Notes: generated from the letters alone by a model not told the origin. 64,000 nucleotides of DNA from Acidimicrobiales bacterium (GCA_027452005.1 DAIDHF010000008.1:18283-82282), one strand, 5' to 3'; positions 49,701-57,323 are shown, counted from the first letter of the stretch. Made by a program: numbers and translations.

Positions 49701-49902
49701 GCCCCGCCGGTCCAGAGGTGCCATACTCGGTGCCCCCAGCCCAGCAGTCACCTGCAAACCCTGGGGCACATGAGACACTCGTGAGTACCTGGGATCCCTG
49801 GCTCTGGGTCCACTGGGCTGGACTTGTAGCCTCACTAACGCCTACCCCCAACAGCTGGGCACTAATGACTGCTAAAACTGTAGAGGAGATAAACACCAAC
49901 AC
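43780..49902 (-). CDS. Giant secreted repeat protein 3 (2040 aa): 14 + 14 BNR/Ycf48-like Cys-pair repeats, Fn3-like domains, 3 He_PIG, 6 GYW repeats
   Basis: Repeats SISCxSxTxCxAVG...TTNGGTSWT; Fn3-like PGAPGTPVASVNGPNVTLTWTAPASTGGSPITGYTV; He_PIG; GYW repeats. Confidence 0.9.
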   Translation of the reverse strand: MLVFISSTVLAVISAQLLGVGVSEATSPAQWTQSQGSQVLTSVSCAPGFAGDCWAGGTEYGTSGPAGLLETTTTQGASWSASTLPPGTGSIVGISCVATNQCYLIATGLGGSGTQFLYQNGTLDSMAIPNSDTPESITCNSTPQCWVAATSTSGQVVFNVTFSGGLPTLTSESVPTLSSITSISCVSATCYVVGPTSSTPEVLTNSGGTSWSVTGGQPGSISSIASISCTSVTTCWLTGSNSGSATVEGTTSSGTTWSVGLFGPSASFTPSSISCVATTTDCILVGYSSTTGGVSFGDSYVATTTGGTSWTSSAQGANALTSISCPEVFDCLAVGGQGSSTQGGPSAISTGNGGGTWTYAEGSGSGEFLPATASIACPSPLQCYGAGSGFGVESSTNGGTSWTVGSVISGHANWFSSISCESTSTCFAVGYLSGSPSTGEIFENTGICGSTWCFQGPLLPSTNLDSVTCFVGSTDCYVGGTNAGSGVLFYNTGASWSAASIPTTTNIVSISCTAATTCYAVGSTSSGPVVLSTSNGTSWSATTGSLTSAISSATSISCPAASTCYVAGNSSSLVASVNMTTNAGGAWSAISPSPSVDNATSISCDLATTCAMVVQGNLLESTTNSGTTWYGQQVSSQTSGLTSVTCTSATTCLVSGLAGIYVESNMNQVLGAPQVGGAPGNTQATFWWVPPTPGSPPSSYTLTLSPAAGSCGSAVTLASSALSYTCTGLTNATPYTATVVANNIAGPSAGGSSSSIIPSAPALTQTSTWSPQTSSEDLNSVYCYSTAGQCWGVGQISPDSGAPGGFIAGSTNGGLAWTPETLSSGWASSINGYGCLSATTCFAVGDSISQQSGSTTGVLLTTTNGGSSWTPYTSLQSYVSNLNSIACISTTTCFAVGGFINGASALVETTNGGTSWMGVGLPAVGGTLNSIVCPSSTECVVVGNQVLGGTTPAVFEWSSFSWTQVTSVTGAPSGASNLTSVACVTVSSCIAVGPNYESGTNTDIVTTSSPGSSWTISNISSTLGVGLVAASCSGANDCWVAGQKGSMFVTANAGASWTAQSTGTIGTYTGISCYSTTSCVGAGVDNSQGPLVSTSANGGSTWTSTETGLTPSIGAVSCVGGTNCMGVGSYWGDLASTNGGVSWSEQAIPGGTESTSGVSCPSTTTCYVAAQAGGLPVVLNSTNFGSTWTTQAVSGVTSLAAIACPTTSSCFASGQDSGAGAVVGTTNSGATWSPLGISGATYLSSIACPSQSECFVVGANGASGVIEETTNSGTSWTAQSLPPGISYLNAISCPSITTCIAVGATSTTMAIVSTTNSGTTWSSGTPPSGVAASQLTSVECTSTSDCIALGFDGTQSFAIETVNFGTAWSITTMASSAANLNSTSNNQVTCGTSTPCTNQISCVSSSTCVSGLGGTLLTSSFAVTVPGAPGTPVASVNGPNVTLTWTAPASTGGSPITGYTVVASPTCSGCGGLSISGTGTSTTITGLTTATAYTFTVAAINIAGTGPPSSASNSVTPTAVTITTTTLPNGSVGVAYSATLAATGGTTPYSWSISTGSLPAGLTLAGSTGIISGTPTVSGSTSFTVKVTDSATPANTATQTLTLDIPLIPISVTTTSLPAGELTVAYSQTLGASGGTAPYTWSVSSGALPAGLSLAASTGVISGTPTARGTFSFVVTVTDSSTTPETASAALSITVNSNVLIITTTALTNAVSGVPYSATLGAQGGVAPYTWTVSLGALPSGLILTSAGQITGTPVISVTASFTVQVTDSTSPTPNVASLSLSLLVRVNPSTQGYWEIGSDGGIFTFGDAQFFGSMGGQPLAAPVISAAPTPDGQGYWEVAEDGGVFAFGDAKFYGSMGGKTLTAPVVQLVPTPDGQGYWEVAEDGGVFAFGDAQFFGSRGNFPFSPTIVSMAGTPDGKGYWLVSATGAVFSFGDAGSFGSANLPTSAPPIVTIVPSVDGQGYWEVAEDGGVFAFGDAKFYGSMGGQPLAAPIVGISPTLDGKGYWEVGEDGGIFSFGDAQYFGSMGGKALAAPIVAISGL
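43783..44535 (-). repeat. Six GYW repeats with three exact 59-nt DNA copies
   Basis: GYWEIGSDGG, GYWEVAEDGG, GYWEVAEDGG, GYWLVSATGA, GYWEVAEDGG, GYWEVGEDGG; 59-nt identical segments at 43973, 44225 and 44351. Confidence 0.9.
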
Positions 49903-50090
49903 AGTGGTGACTCTCAGGCTCGATTTTGCAATTTTTGAACTACTCAGGCCCTAACCGTCCTTGGCTCGAAGACTCCCTACAACATCCCATCTGACACCTA
50001 CATTAGCGGTTTGACGGTTCAACCCGCCTTCAAACACCTAACAAGGCTAATTTTACCAGAGGATTACAGATTTTCGCTGGCATCAAGTGA

Positions 50091-51488
50091 TCACTGGGGA
50101 GGTAGAGCCGACCTGATCTGATCTTGGTTTGGGACTATTTTGTCACGCGCCTCGGCCGGCAACAAGCTTGCAATTTGGTCCATCAGATTCGTGGTGGCCT
50201 GTTGGACATCGTTGGGAAGTTTGTCCACAGTGATTGGCTCTCCAACTGTAATTGTTACTAAGGGTGGACTTAGTACGGCTGAAACCCTGGGAATTCGCGC
50301 CGAACGGGGCCAAACGTTTTCAGTTCCCCAGATCCCCACGGGCACAATTGGTGCCCCACTTTCCTGAGCTAACCTGACTGCGCCGGTCTTTCCAACGAGT
50401 TTTGGCTCAAAGAACTTTTCACCACGGGGTATCGTTCCCTGGGGAAAGATACCGATCGCCATCCCTGACCCAAGTGTGCGCAAGGCGTCTTGGAGAGGTC
50501 GATCTGAGCCACTCCCCCGGTCAACCCGAATTGCCCCCATAGCCCTGGCAACTGCCCCGATTACCGGGGCATCCATTACCTCTTTTTTTGCCAGAAATCT
50601 AATGGGTCGACCAATTGTAGAGGCCAAAATGCCCACGGCCCCCACGTCAAAGTAGCTCCGGTGGTTAGCGGCTACAATTACTGGGCCGGTTTTTGGAATG
50701 TTTTCAGCCCCTAAGACTTCAAATCGGGCAAAGGCCCCGAGAGATGGTCTCGCGATCTTGGCAACAACGTCAAAGGGTTCCAACCCAGCAAACTTTGGCA
50801 CTCCTGGGGGAACGTCTAAGAAAATGATCGGCCAGCGTCGACCAATAGCTAATGCTCTCAGTCTGTTGTCGGGATTCACAGCAAAAGGATGGCCAACACT
50901 GGACAAGAGGGGCACATCATAAACTGAATCCGAGTAGGCAAAACTATCTTTGAGGGATACTGAATTATTCTTAGCCCAGCTTTTCACTCGGGACATCTTC
51001 CATCCCGACCAGACAAATGAGCCCGAAAGTCGACCGGTAAAATGTCCGTCGCGAACCTCATAGGTAGTTGCGATAACGTCGTCGAATCCGAGTCTTCTTG
51101 CAAATGGTTCAACCAGGTGCTTGGGGGTGGTAGTTGCTAGTACCACGTATCTGTGGTCGTTGCGATGTTCCTCGATCAGAGCTGGAGCGTAAGGGGCGAC
51201 CTTGGACATGAGCATCTCGGCGATCAACTCTCCGGCTTGAGTAGCTTTTTCAACGTCCCAGCCCTTGCAGGCAAACGCAGCCAGCCGTGCCAGAGCCATG
51301 TGAGCCAGAGACTCCCCCCAGACGTCATACACCCGCACGAACACTCCCTCGCCGGGAATTGCTTTTTCACTTACTAATCCCACTTGAGCCAGGGCCTTGC
51401 GAATTGCTGGAGTTGAGGCACCCTTTAGTAGAGTTCGATCTAGATCAAAGAATGCGGCACCAGACATCGTGGACATAGAGGCTAGCAC
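50091..51488 (-). CDS. HAD-IB hydrolase fused to PlsC-type acyltransferase
   Basis: AAFFDLDRTLLKGAS...FAYSDSVYDVPLLSSVGHPFAVNPD; VAANHRSYFDVGAVGIL; GIFPQGTIPRGEKFFEPKLVGKTGAVRLA. Confidence 0.9.
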   Translation of the reverse strand: MLASMSTMSGAAFFDLDRTLLKGASTPAIRKALAQVGLVSEKAIPGEGVFVRVYDVWGESLAHMALARLAAFACKGWDVEKATQAGELIAEMLMSKVAPYAPALIEEHRNDHRYVVLATTTPKHLVEPFARRLGFDDVIATTYEVRDGHFTGRLSGSFVWSGWKMSRVKSWAKNNSVSLKDSFAYSDSVYDVPLLSSVGHPFAVNPDNRLRALAIGRRWPIIFLDVPPGVPKFAGLEPFDVVAKIARPSLGAFARFEVLGAENIPKTGPVIVAANHRSYFDVGAVGILASTIGRPIRFLAKKEVMDAPVIGAVARAMGAIRVDRGSGSDRPLQDALRTLGSGMAIGIFPQGTIPRGEKFFEPKLVGKTGAVRLAQESGAPIVPVGIWGTENVWPRSARIPRVSAVLSPPLVTITVGEPITVDKLPNDVQQATTNLMDQIASLLPAEARDKIVPNQDQIRSALPPQ

Positions 51489-51532
51489 TAGGAATACAAA
51501 TCGCGTCTGTCTTTTAGGACGAGGTGCTGGCC

Positions 51533-51632
51533 GAAAAAAAACTGAAGGGGTCGGTGGGGGGGACTACCGACCCCTTCATAGACGCCCATCAGGTGCTGGA
51601 GGGGGGATCCTGCTCCCTGCGGGTCTGTGCTT
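51533..51632 (-). ncRNA. 6C RNA (actinobacterial small RNA)
   Basis: Minus strand GCACAGACCCGCAGGGAGCAGGATCCCCCCTCCAGCACCTGATGGGCGTCTATGAAGGGGTCGGTAGTCCCCCCCACCGACCCCTTCAGTTTTTTTT: two stem-loops each with at least 6 C in the loop, second followed by a T8 tract; TATAGT -10-like box upstream. Confidence 0.82.
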
Positions 51633-51805
51633 TCTACTATATCACTAACTGGAATTGAAAATGCAAAACCATCAGATTGTCGACTTTGAATACAAAGATC
51701 CCCACGGGACCATATAACACTCCCCTAACATTTTCCTCACGGTCTCCTAAAAAAACACTCCGATAATCTGAAGGACAGGTTTTACATGACCAGCAAGGAG
51801 AAAAA

Positions 51806-52432
51806 ATGATGAAAAATCCGGTTAGGACGGCCATAGTGAGCGCAACTATTGCTCTCGGATCCATTGGGGGTGTTGCGCTAGTTTCAGGACCCGTGTTTGC
51901 GGCCAACCCCGTTCACCACGCCACCTCCCCAACAGCTAGCGGCAGCCAGTCGGGATCTGGAACCAAAGGCACCATGACCCCGGCCCAGAGACTCCAAAAA
52001 GTAGAGGGCTTGCTAACAAATGTTGCCAACAAAGAACTCTCCTTTGTGACCAAGGGGACCGGAATAGAGGGCAAGATTCAAGCAATTTTGACCAAGGCAC
52101 AGCAGAAGGGTGTCGATGTATCATCTGCCCAGCAGACCTTCTCTGACTTTGAAACCCAGTTGACCTCTGCCCAGACCTCGGCTCAAAGTGCCCTATCGAC
52201 GGTTCAATCAATAACTGCTACCACGCTCAAGGACGCTAAGAGTTCCCTGGAGCAGGCCCGATCTGACGTCAAATCCGCCCGAACAGATCTACAGGCAGCC
52301 CGCAAGGACCTCCAGGCCCTGAGGGCCGACTGGAAGGCAGCCCGGGAATCTACTACTCCAACCGGGGGTTCCCCGGCCACGGGATCTTCTAGCTCCAGCC
52401 AGGCACCAGGGACAACCCCTTCTAACGCGTAA
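51806..52432 (+). CDS. Hypothetical secreted coiled-coil protein
   Basis: Signal peptide-like N-terminus (ALGSIGGVALVSGPVFAANP); Gln/Ala/Lys-rich helical region. Confidence 0.7.
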   Translation: MMKNPVRTAIVSATIALGSIGGVALVSGPVFAANPVHHATSPTASGSQSGSGTKGTMTPAQRLQKVEGLLTNVANKELSFVTKGTGIEGKIQAILTKAQQKGVDVSSAQQTFSDFETQLTSAQTSAQSALSTVQSITATTLKDAKSSLEQARSDVKSARTDLQAARKDLQALRADWKAARESTTPTGGSPATGSSSSSQAPGTTPSNA

Positions 52433-52460
52433 TTATTACGTAGCCCTCTAGCCACCAGCG

Positions 52461-52501
52461 AAAACCCTAGACTTCGGCGCCACTCGGAGTCTGGGGTTTT
52501 T
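52461..52501 (+). terminator. Rho-independent terminator
   Basis: AAAACCCTAGACT-tcggcgccactcgg-AGTCTGGGGTTTTT hairpin with T-run downstream of the 51806-52432 gene. Confidence 0.8.
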
Positions 52502-52655
52502 GCATATTCGTGGAACCAGTCGAAATTGATCTCTTTGTAAGCTCGTCACAGCCTTCAAGTTGCTAGATTGTGGTGCGTTTTCAGTCGGTTGTTGAAAATT
52601 TTGCCGATAACCTAGAAAATAGGGGGTCGGCCATTTTTTTCGACCCAAATCCGCA

Positions 52656-54284
52656 ATGATCAAACTCCCGTTCATAAGAAACTTTCAAGACCTGCCCCGT
52701 ACGGTGCGTCACGTGGCTATTCTTTCAGCTCTAGTAGCCACCTTGGTAGTATTTCCGCTTCACCCTGGCTGGTCTCAAACACCACAGTCAACCGTGGCCG
52801 TGTCCAGTACCACCACGTCAGCTAAGACTCCAATAATTCCAACTACCACGTCAGCTAAGACTCCAATAATTCCAACTACCACGTTAGCTGAGACTCCCAT
52901 AATTGCAACTACCACGTCGGTACCTAAAAAACCCATTCCGACTCCAAAGGAATCCATAGCAAGTTCCGGGTACCTTATGGCTACCTCTAAAGGGGCTGTC
53001 CTTAGCTACGGGGACGTCCCGCTCTTTGGATCTCTGGGGACCGTTAGCTTGGATGCCCCGGTCGTGGCCGTGGCTTCAACCTTCGATGGCCAGGGTTACT
53101 GGCTCGTCGGAGCTGATGGCGGGGTGTTCACCTTTGGAGACGCCCAGTTCTTTGGTTCAATGGGAGGGATTGCGCTAACCAAACCCGTTCAAGCCATAGT
53201 TCCAACGGCCGACAACCTGGGTTACTGGGAGGTTGCCTCTGACGGCGGAATCTTTACCTTTGGAGACGCGCCTTTTTTTGGTTCGATGGGCACGAGGCCA
53301 CTTAATTCGCCTATTGTCAGCCTTGCCCCTTCCCAGGGTGGCCAGGGCTACTGGGAGGTAGCCACCGACGGCGGAATCTTTGCATTCGGGAATGCGCAAT
53401 TTTTTGGATCTATGGGTGGGCAACCCCTGTCGTCTTATATTGTCGGGATCGCGTCAACCCCCGATGGCCAGGGTTACTGGATGGCTGGCGCCGACGGCGG
53501 GATCTTCAACTACGGTGACGCACCATTTAGGGGATCTAACGGTCAAGCTGACGACCTTTTCTATCCGGTCGTGTCATTTGTGTACTCACCCGGTTCGGGT
53601 TCAGGTATCGACAACGGTCAAAGTGAAGGACTAGATAGGTATATATCGGGCTCCGAGGGGTATGATATCTCCTGGCCCCAGTGCCCGTCGAATTTTCCAC
53701 CACACTCTACAGTGGACGTTGTTGGAATAAATAATGGACATGGGTTTAGCACGAATCCGTGTTTTTTGGACGAGGCTCAGTGGGCAGGGGTAAACCTATC
53801 GATCTACATGAACGCGGACTTTTTCGCTCCACAGAGTCCCCCTCCGTCGCAGGCCATGTCGGGTCCGGGTGGTAACTGCTCGCCGTCTGATCTCAACTGT
53901 CAGGGTTACAACTACGGGTGGGCATCGGCTGAGTATTCAGTTGCCGCCGCCCAAAAGGACGGGATCTTCTCTAACCTGTGGTGGCTCGACGTTGAACAGG
54001 GTAACACCTGGTCCAACTCAACTCAGGCCAACTCCCAGGCAATCGAGGGCATGATTGACTATTTGCACTCTCAGTCAATTGTGGTCGGGATCTACTCAAC
54101 CTCATATCAGTGGGGCAACATTACCGGGGGGTTTCAGCCGATGGTCCCCAACTGGTATGCAACAGGTCAAACTGGCGATCCCCCCTTCGACTGCAACCAA
54201 GGTTTTACGGGAGGGCCAACCTGGCTAGTCCAGGCGGCCTGGACTGGTTCAAATACCAATTTTGACGGGGACTTTGCGTGTTGA
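52656..54284 (+). CDS. Secreted protein: GYW repeats followed by GH25/DUF1906-like domain
   Basis: Five GYW repeats then YDISWPQCPSNFPPHSTVDVVGINNGHGF...WWLDVEQGNTW...IVVGIYSTSYQWGNITG, lysozyme-like TIM-barrel motifs. Confidence 0.82.
   Translation: MIKLPFIRNFQDLPRTVRHVAILSALVATLVVFPLHPGWSQTPQSTVAVSSTTTSAKTPIIPTTTSAKTPIIPTTTLAETPIIATTTSVPKKPIPTPKESIASSGYLMATSKGAVLSYGDVPLFGSLGTVSLDAPVVAVASTFDGQGYWLVGADGGVFTFGDAQFFGSMGGIALTKPVQAIVPTADNLGYWEVASDGGIFTFGDAPFFGSMGTRPLNSPIVSLAPSQGGQGYWEVATDGGIFAFGNAQFFGSMGGQPLSSYIVGIASTPDGQGYWMAGADGGIFNYGDAPFRGSNGQADDLFYPVVSFVYSPGSGSGIDNGQSEGLDRYISGSEGYDISWPQCPSNFPPHSTVDVVGINNGHGFSTNPCFLDEAQWAGVNLSIYMNADFFAPQSPPPSQAMSGPGGNCSPSDLNCQGYNYGWASAEYSVAAAQKDGIFSNLWWLDVEQGNTWSNSTQANSQAIEGMIDYLHSQSIVVGIYSTSYQWGNITGGFQPMVPNWYATGQTGDPPFDCNQGFTGGPTWLVQAAWTGSNTNFDGDFAC
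52813..52911 (+). repeat. Three 33-bp tandem repeats (TTTSAKTPIIP linker)
   Basis: ccacgtcagctaagactccaataattccaacta repeated at 52813, 52846 and (degenerate) 52879. Confidence 0.88.
52962..53591 (+). repeat. Five GYW repeats (N-terminal to the GH25-like domain)
   Basis: GYLMATSKGA, GYWLVGADGG, GYWEVASDGG, GYWEVATDGG, GYWMAGADGG. Confidence 0.85.
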
Positions 54285-54381
54285 CCAAGTTTTGGGCGCT
54301 AGCAAAAAATTCCCCGCAATACGAAAAAGTAGCCGTACCAAGTGCAAGTTGTCTGTCTTGGATATGCTTTGGGGGCTCCCT

Positions 54382-55296
54382 ATGACTTCTATTCAAAAAA
54401 CTTCTGCTCGTGTGGGTATTGTTGTCCTAGTATTGTCTGGCGGGCTAATGGGGTGCTCTCGTTCTAGCCCCCGTCATGCCTCGAGCGTGTTGCACAAGCG
54501 ATCAAACAAGTCCACAACCTCGACCACTTCAAAACAAACTAAATCGCCCTCCACGTCCGGCCCCACATCGGCTAGCTTTCCCACTCTTATTTTGGAAGGA
54601 CTTCAAAAACTAGGAAAGTTGCCCTTTCAGGTGTTAGCACCAACACAGGTACCAATACCGAGTGGCGATTCGGGCAAGTACCTGGGAGCTACGGTTGGAT
54701 CATCTACCACCTCGTACTCGTTCAACTTTTCTCTTACATCGTCTCAACTTGCCCTAAATGACCCGACCTTGTCAGATCCGAGTTATCTACCGGGCGGGGC
54801 CAATTTTCTAGGATCATTTAGTGAGTCAACCGGTAATACAGGTGCTTCGATCTCCTCCCAACTGTCTACACTGGCTAGCGAACTCGATTCGACGTGCAGG
54901 TCACAGTTGGTCGCGACAACTATTGCGCCAACCATCTCTGGTCAGTCCTGTGCGAATGGAACCGGCAACACGTTAATATGGAGTGAGGGAAATTGGCGGA
55001 TTGGGGTGGTGGCATCAAACTCCCTCGGACCAGCCGACACTGCCCTAGCCGGTCAAATTGCCTCGTTCTTGTCAGATCACTTTCTTCCGCCTCCAACGGG
55101 AATCGGGGTTATCAAAGCCCAGGCAACCGGGGGCCAAAATGTGGTGGATTCCGCTCCGGGTTCATCTTCAACTCCGACCACGTCTATTGAAATAACCTAC
55201 TCCCAACTTGGGGCTCTTGTTCAGATTAACGATTCCTTAGACGCAATCGGTGGGCTCGAGATGGCCGTGTCGGTGCGTTCGTATAACACGCAATAG
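54382..55296 (+). CDS. Hypothetical lipoprotein
   Basis: ATG at 54382: MTSIQKTSARVGIVVLVLSGGLMGCSRSS lipobox. Confidence 0.65.
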   Translation: MTSIQKTSARVGIVVLVLSGGLMGCSRSSPRHASSVLHKRSNKSTTSTTSKQTKSPSTSGPTSASFPTLILEGLQKLGKLPFQVLAPTQVPIPSGDSGKYLGATVGSSTTSYSFNFSLTSSQLALNDPTLSDPSYLPGGANFLGSFSESTGNTGASISSQLSTLASELDSTCRSQLVATTIAPTISGQSCANGTGNTLIWSEGNWRIGVVASNSLGPADTALAGQIASFLSDHFLPPPTGIGVIKAQATGGQNVVDSAPGSSSTPTTSIEITYSQLGALVQINDSLDAIGGLEMAVSVRSYNTQ

Positions 55297-55359
55297 ACAC
55301 CTGATCAAGGGTTGTAGGATAAACATGACCGCGTGTAGGCTACCCTCAAAAGGAGTGCT

Positions 55360-56454
55360 GTGTCTTCGAATATATCTGCAATAAAGGGTTTCGGGAGTTT
55401 TAGAAGATTCAAGTTTTTGTCTTTGAGTGTCGTGGCTTTAGTGACTGCTCTGGCGGGATGTACTAGTTCACCGACGACTCAAAAGAGTTCTAGCTCGGGC
55501 ACGAAATCAAATGCTCATGGGACTGCGGCTTCAATTACTGTTCACTCGCCTAGATCAGGGGTGGCAGATAGTGCATTTGCGGGATCCCTACTAGAGCTAA
55601 ATGAAAAGACCTTAGGACCCAACTTCACGACGTCGACCGGTTATCGCTACCAAGGCGAAGGTAACGGGTCATTTGCAATCGCCAACCTGATCAAGTCCGG
55701 CCAGATTCAGCCAAACGTGTTTGAGTCAATCGGATCGGCTCCTATTGGACTTATTGAGCCCAAGTTCACGAACTACTTTGTCTCAATAGCCACTAGTCCG
55801 TTAGTTGTGGCCTACAACCCCAAGGGACCATTTGGGTCACAGCTCGCCAAGATCGCGAACCACAAACTCCCGATTGCCAATCTTTTTTCCATCATGGCCC
55901 AGCCTGGCTTTCATCTTGGTCGCACCGACCCTCTAGTTGACCCACAAGGCCAGGCATTTATTTTGATGCTCGACTTGGCCGTCCGAAATCTGGGAGTGTC
56001 ACCCAAAGAGATTTCTCAGATTATTGGCGGATCTTATGAAGATCAGTCTCAGCTCTTTACCGAGACCTCACTTGATTCCTACCTTCAGACTGGACAACTG
56101 GATGCGGCCAGTGCATTTTTGTCCCAGGCTGTCCAGTTGCACCTGTCATATATATCACTCCCTCCTGAAATCAATCTGGGTGATTCGGCAATGGGATCCA
56201 AATATGCAAATGTTTCTATTGCTTTGTCTAATGGAGAAAAGATAAAGGGAGCGACGTTGACAGTGGACGTGACCACCTTGAACTATCCCGGCCAGTCGCC
56301 CAACGATAGGGCTGCTGCGGCTAGTTTTCTGAATTACTTGCTCTCCCCGACCGGCCGCACGGACTTCTCTCGGGCCGGGTATTCCTTGATGACCCCTAAG
56401 CTCTTTGGGTCACGGTCTAGTGCTCCAAGCTCGGTAGTCAAGGCTCTTGGTTAG
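55360..56454 (+). CDS. Molybdate/tungstate-type ABC transporter substrate-binding lipoprotein
   Basis: VTALAGCTSS lipobox; GSFAIANLIKSGQIQPNVFESIGSAPIGL; followed by permease and ATPase. Confidence 0.75.
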   Translation: MSSNISAIKGFGSFRRFKFLSLSVVALVTALAGCTSSPTTQKSSSSGTKSNAHGTAASITVHSPRSGVADSAFAGSLLELNEKTLGPNFTTSTGYRYQGEGNGSFAIANLIKSGQIQPNVFESIGSAPIGLIEPKFTNYFVSIATSPLVVAYNPKGPFGSQLAKIANHKLPIANLFSIMAQPGFHLGRTDPLVDPQGQAFILMLDLAVRNLGVSPKEISQIIGGSYEDQSQLFTETSLDSYLQTGQLDAASAFLSQAVQLHLSYISLPPEINLGDSAMGSKYANVSIALSNGEKIKGATLTVDVTTLNYPGQSPNDRAAAASFLNYLLSPTGRTDFSRAGYSLMTPKLFGSRSSAPSSVVKALG

Positions 56455-56468
56455 TATCCAAAAAGAGA

Positions 56469-57323
56469 GTGCTCGCGAAAACTAGGACACGTTCAGGAAA
56501 ACCCTTAGGATATTCAACTGTTGCCGGACTGGTGTTGTATGTGGTCGTGTGGGTAGTCACCATAGGACCGCTAATCGCCCTGTTCTTCCACGCCTCGTCT
56601 CGGTCTATAGAACGTCAACTATCTAGGACGGGTGGGGTTAGTCCACTAACCGTCTCATTTACCTCTAGCCTGATTGCCCTAGCCGTAGTGGTCTTGCTAG
56701 GTACACCCCTAGCTTTCGGTCTCGCCCGTTCAAAATTTCCCGGGACCCAGGTCGTAAGGGTATCAATCCAGATCCTATTGGTAATACCACCTCTTGTGCT
56801 CGGTTTATTGCTCGTGTACCTCCTTGGACCATACAGCCTGTTTGGAGGAGTTCTAGGTCACCTACATCTAAGCGCCACGAATACCTTTTTTGCGGTGATC
56901 ATTGCCGAGATATATGAGGCGATTCCCTACTACGTCCTGGGAGCCGAGGCTGGATTTAGGTCGGTAGACAAGTCCCTCGAACAAGCCGCTGGACTACTAG
57001 GGGCTTCAAGGTTGGAAGTTTTTCGCTCGATCACGGTTCCCCTCTCGTCGGGCCACTTAGCCACCGCCCTCGGATTTGCCTGGGCCCGGGCAATGGGCGC
57101 CTTTGGGGCGGTAATAGTCGTGGCCTACAACCCTCACAATTTACCCATGGCCATCTATATTTCTCTCCAAGACCAGGGACTGGGTGCGGCATTTGGTTAC
57201 GCGATGATATTTGTAATCGTGTCACTTCCAGTCCCCCTACTCGCTTACGGCTGGGCTAGGACTAGATCTAAGTCCCTAGAGAGAGACCTTGGTCTTGAGA
57301 TACACACAAATGTCCTCTACTAA
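56469..57323 (+). CDS. ABC transporter permease (molybdate/tungstate type)
   Basis: Multiple TM segments; EAAGLLGASRLEVFRSITVPLSSGHLATALGFAWARAMGAFGAVIVVAYNP EAA-loop motif. Confidence 0.85.
   Translation: MLAKTRTRSGKPLGYSTVAGLVLYVVVWVVTIGPLIALFFHASSRSIERQLSRTGGVSPLTVSFTSSLIALAVVVLLGTPLAFGLARSKFPGTQVVRVSIQILLVIPPLVLGLLLVYLLGPYSLFGGVLGHLHLSATNTFFAVIIAEIYEAIPYYVLGAEAGFRSVDKSLEQAAGLLGASRLEVFRSITVPLSSGHLATALGFAWARAMGAFGAVIVVAYNPHNLPMAIYISLQDQGLGAAFGYAMIFVIVSLPVPLLAYGWARTRSKSLERDLGLEIHTNVLY

Noticed and set aside
51544-51577. GC-rich hairpin plus T-tract first read as an attenuator/riboswitch or SRP (4.5S) RNA fragment
   Set aside because: The SRP core (AGGxCCGGAAGGxAGCA) is not truly matched; two C6+ loop hairpins fit 6C RNA better.
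51637-51906. 89-aa minus-strand ORF upstream of the 6C RNA
   Set aside because: Overlaps the signal-peptide region of the 51806 gene and the sRNA promoter; no motif support.
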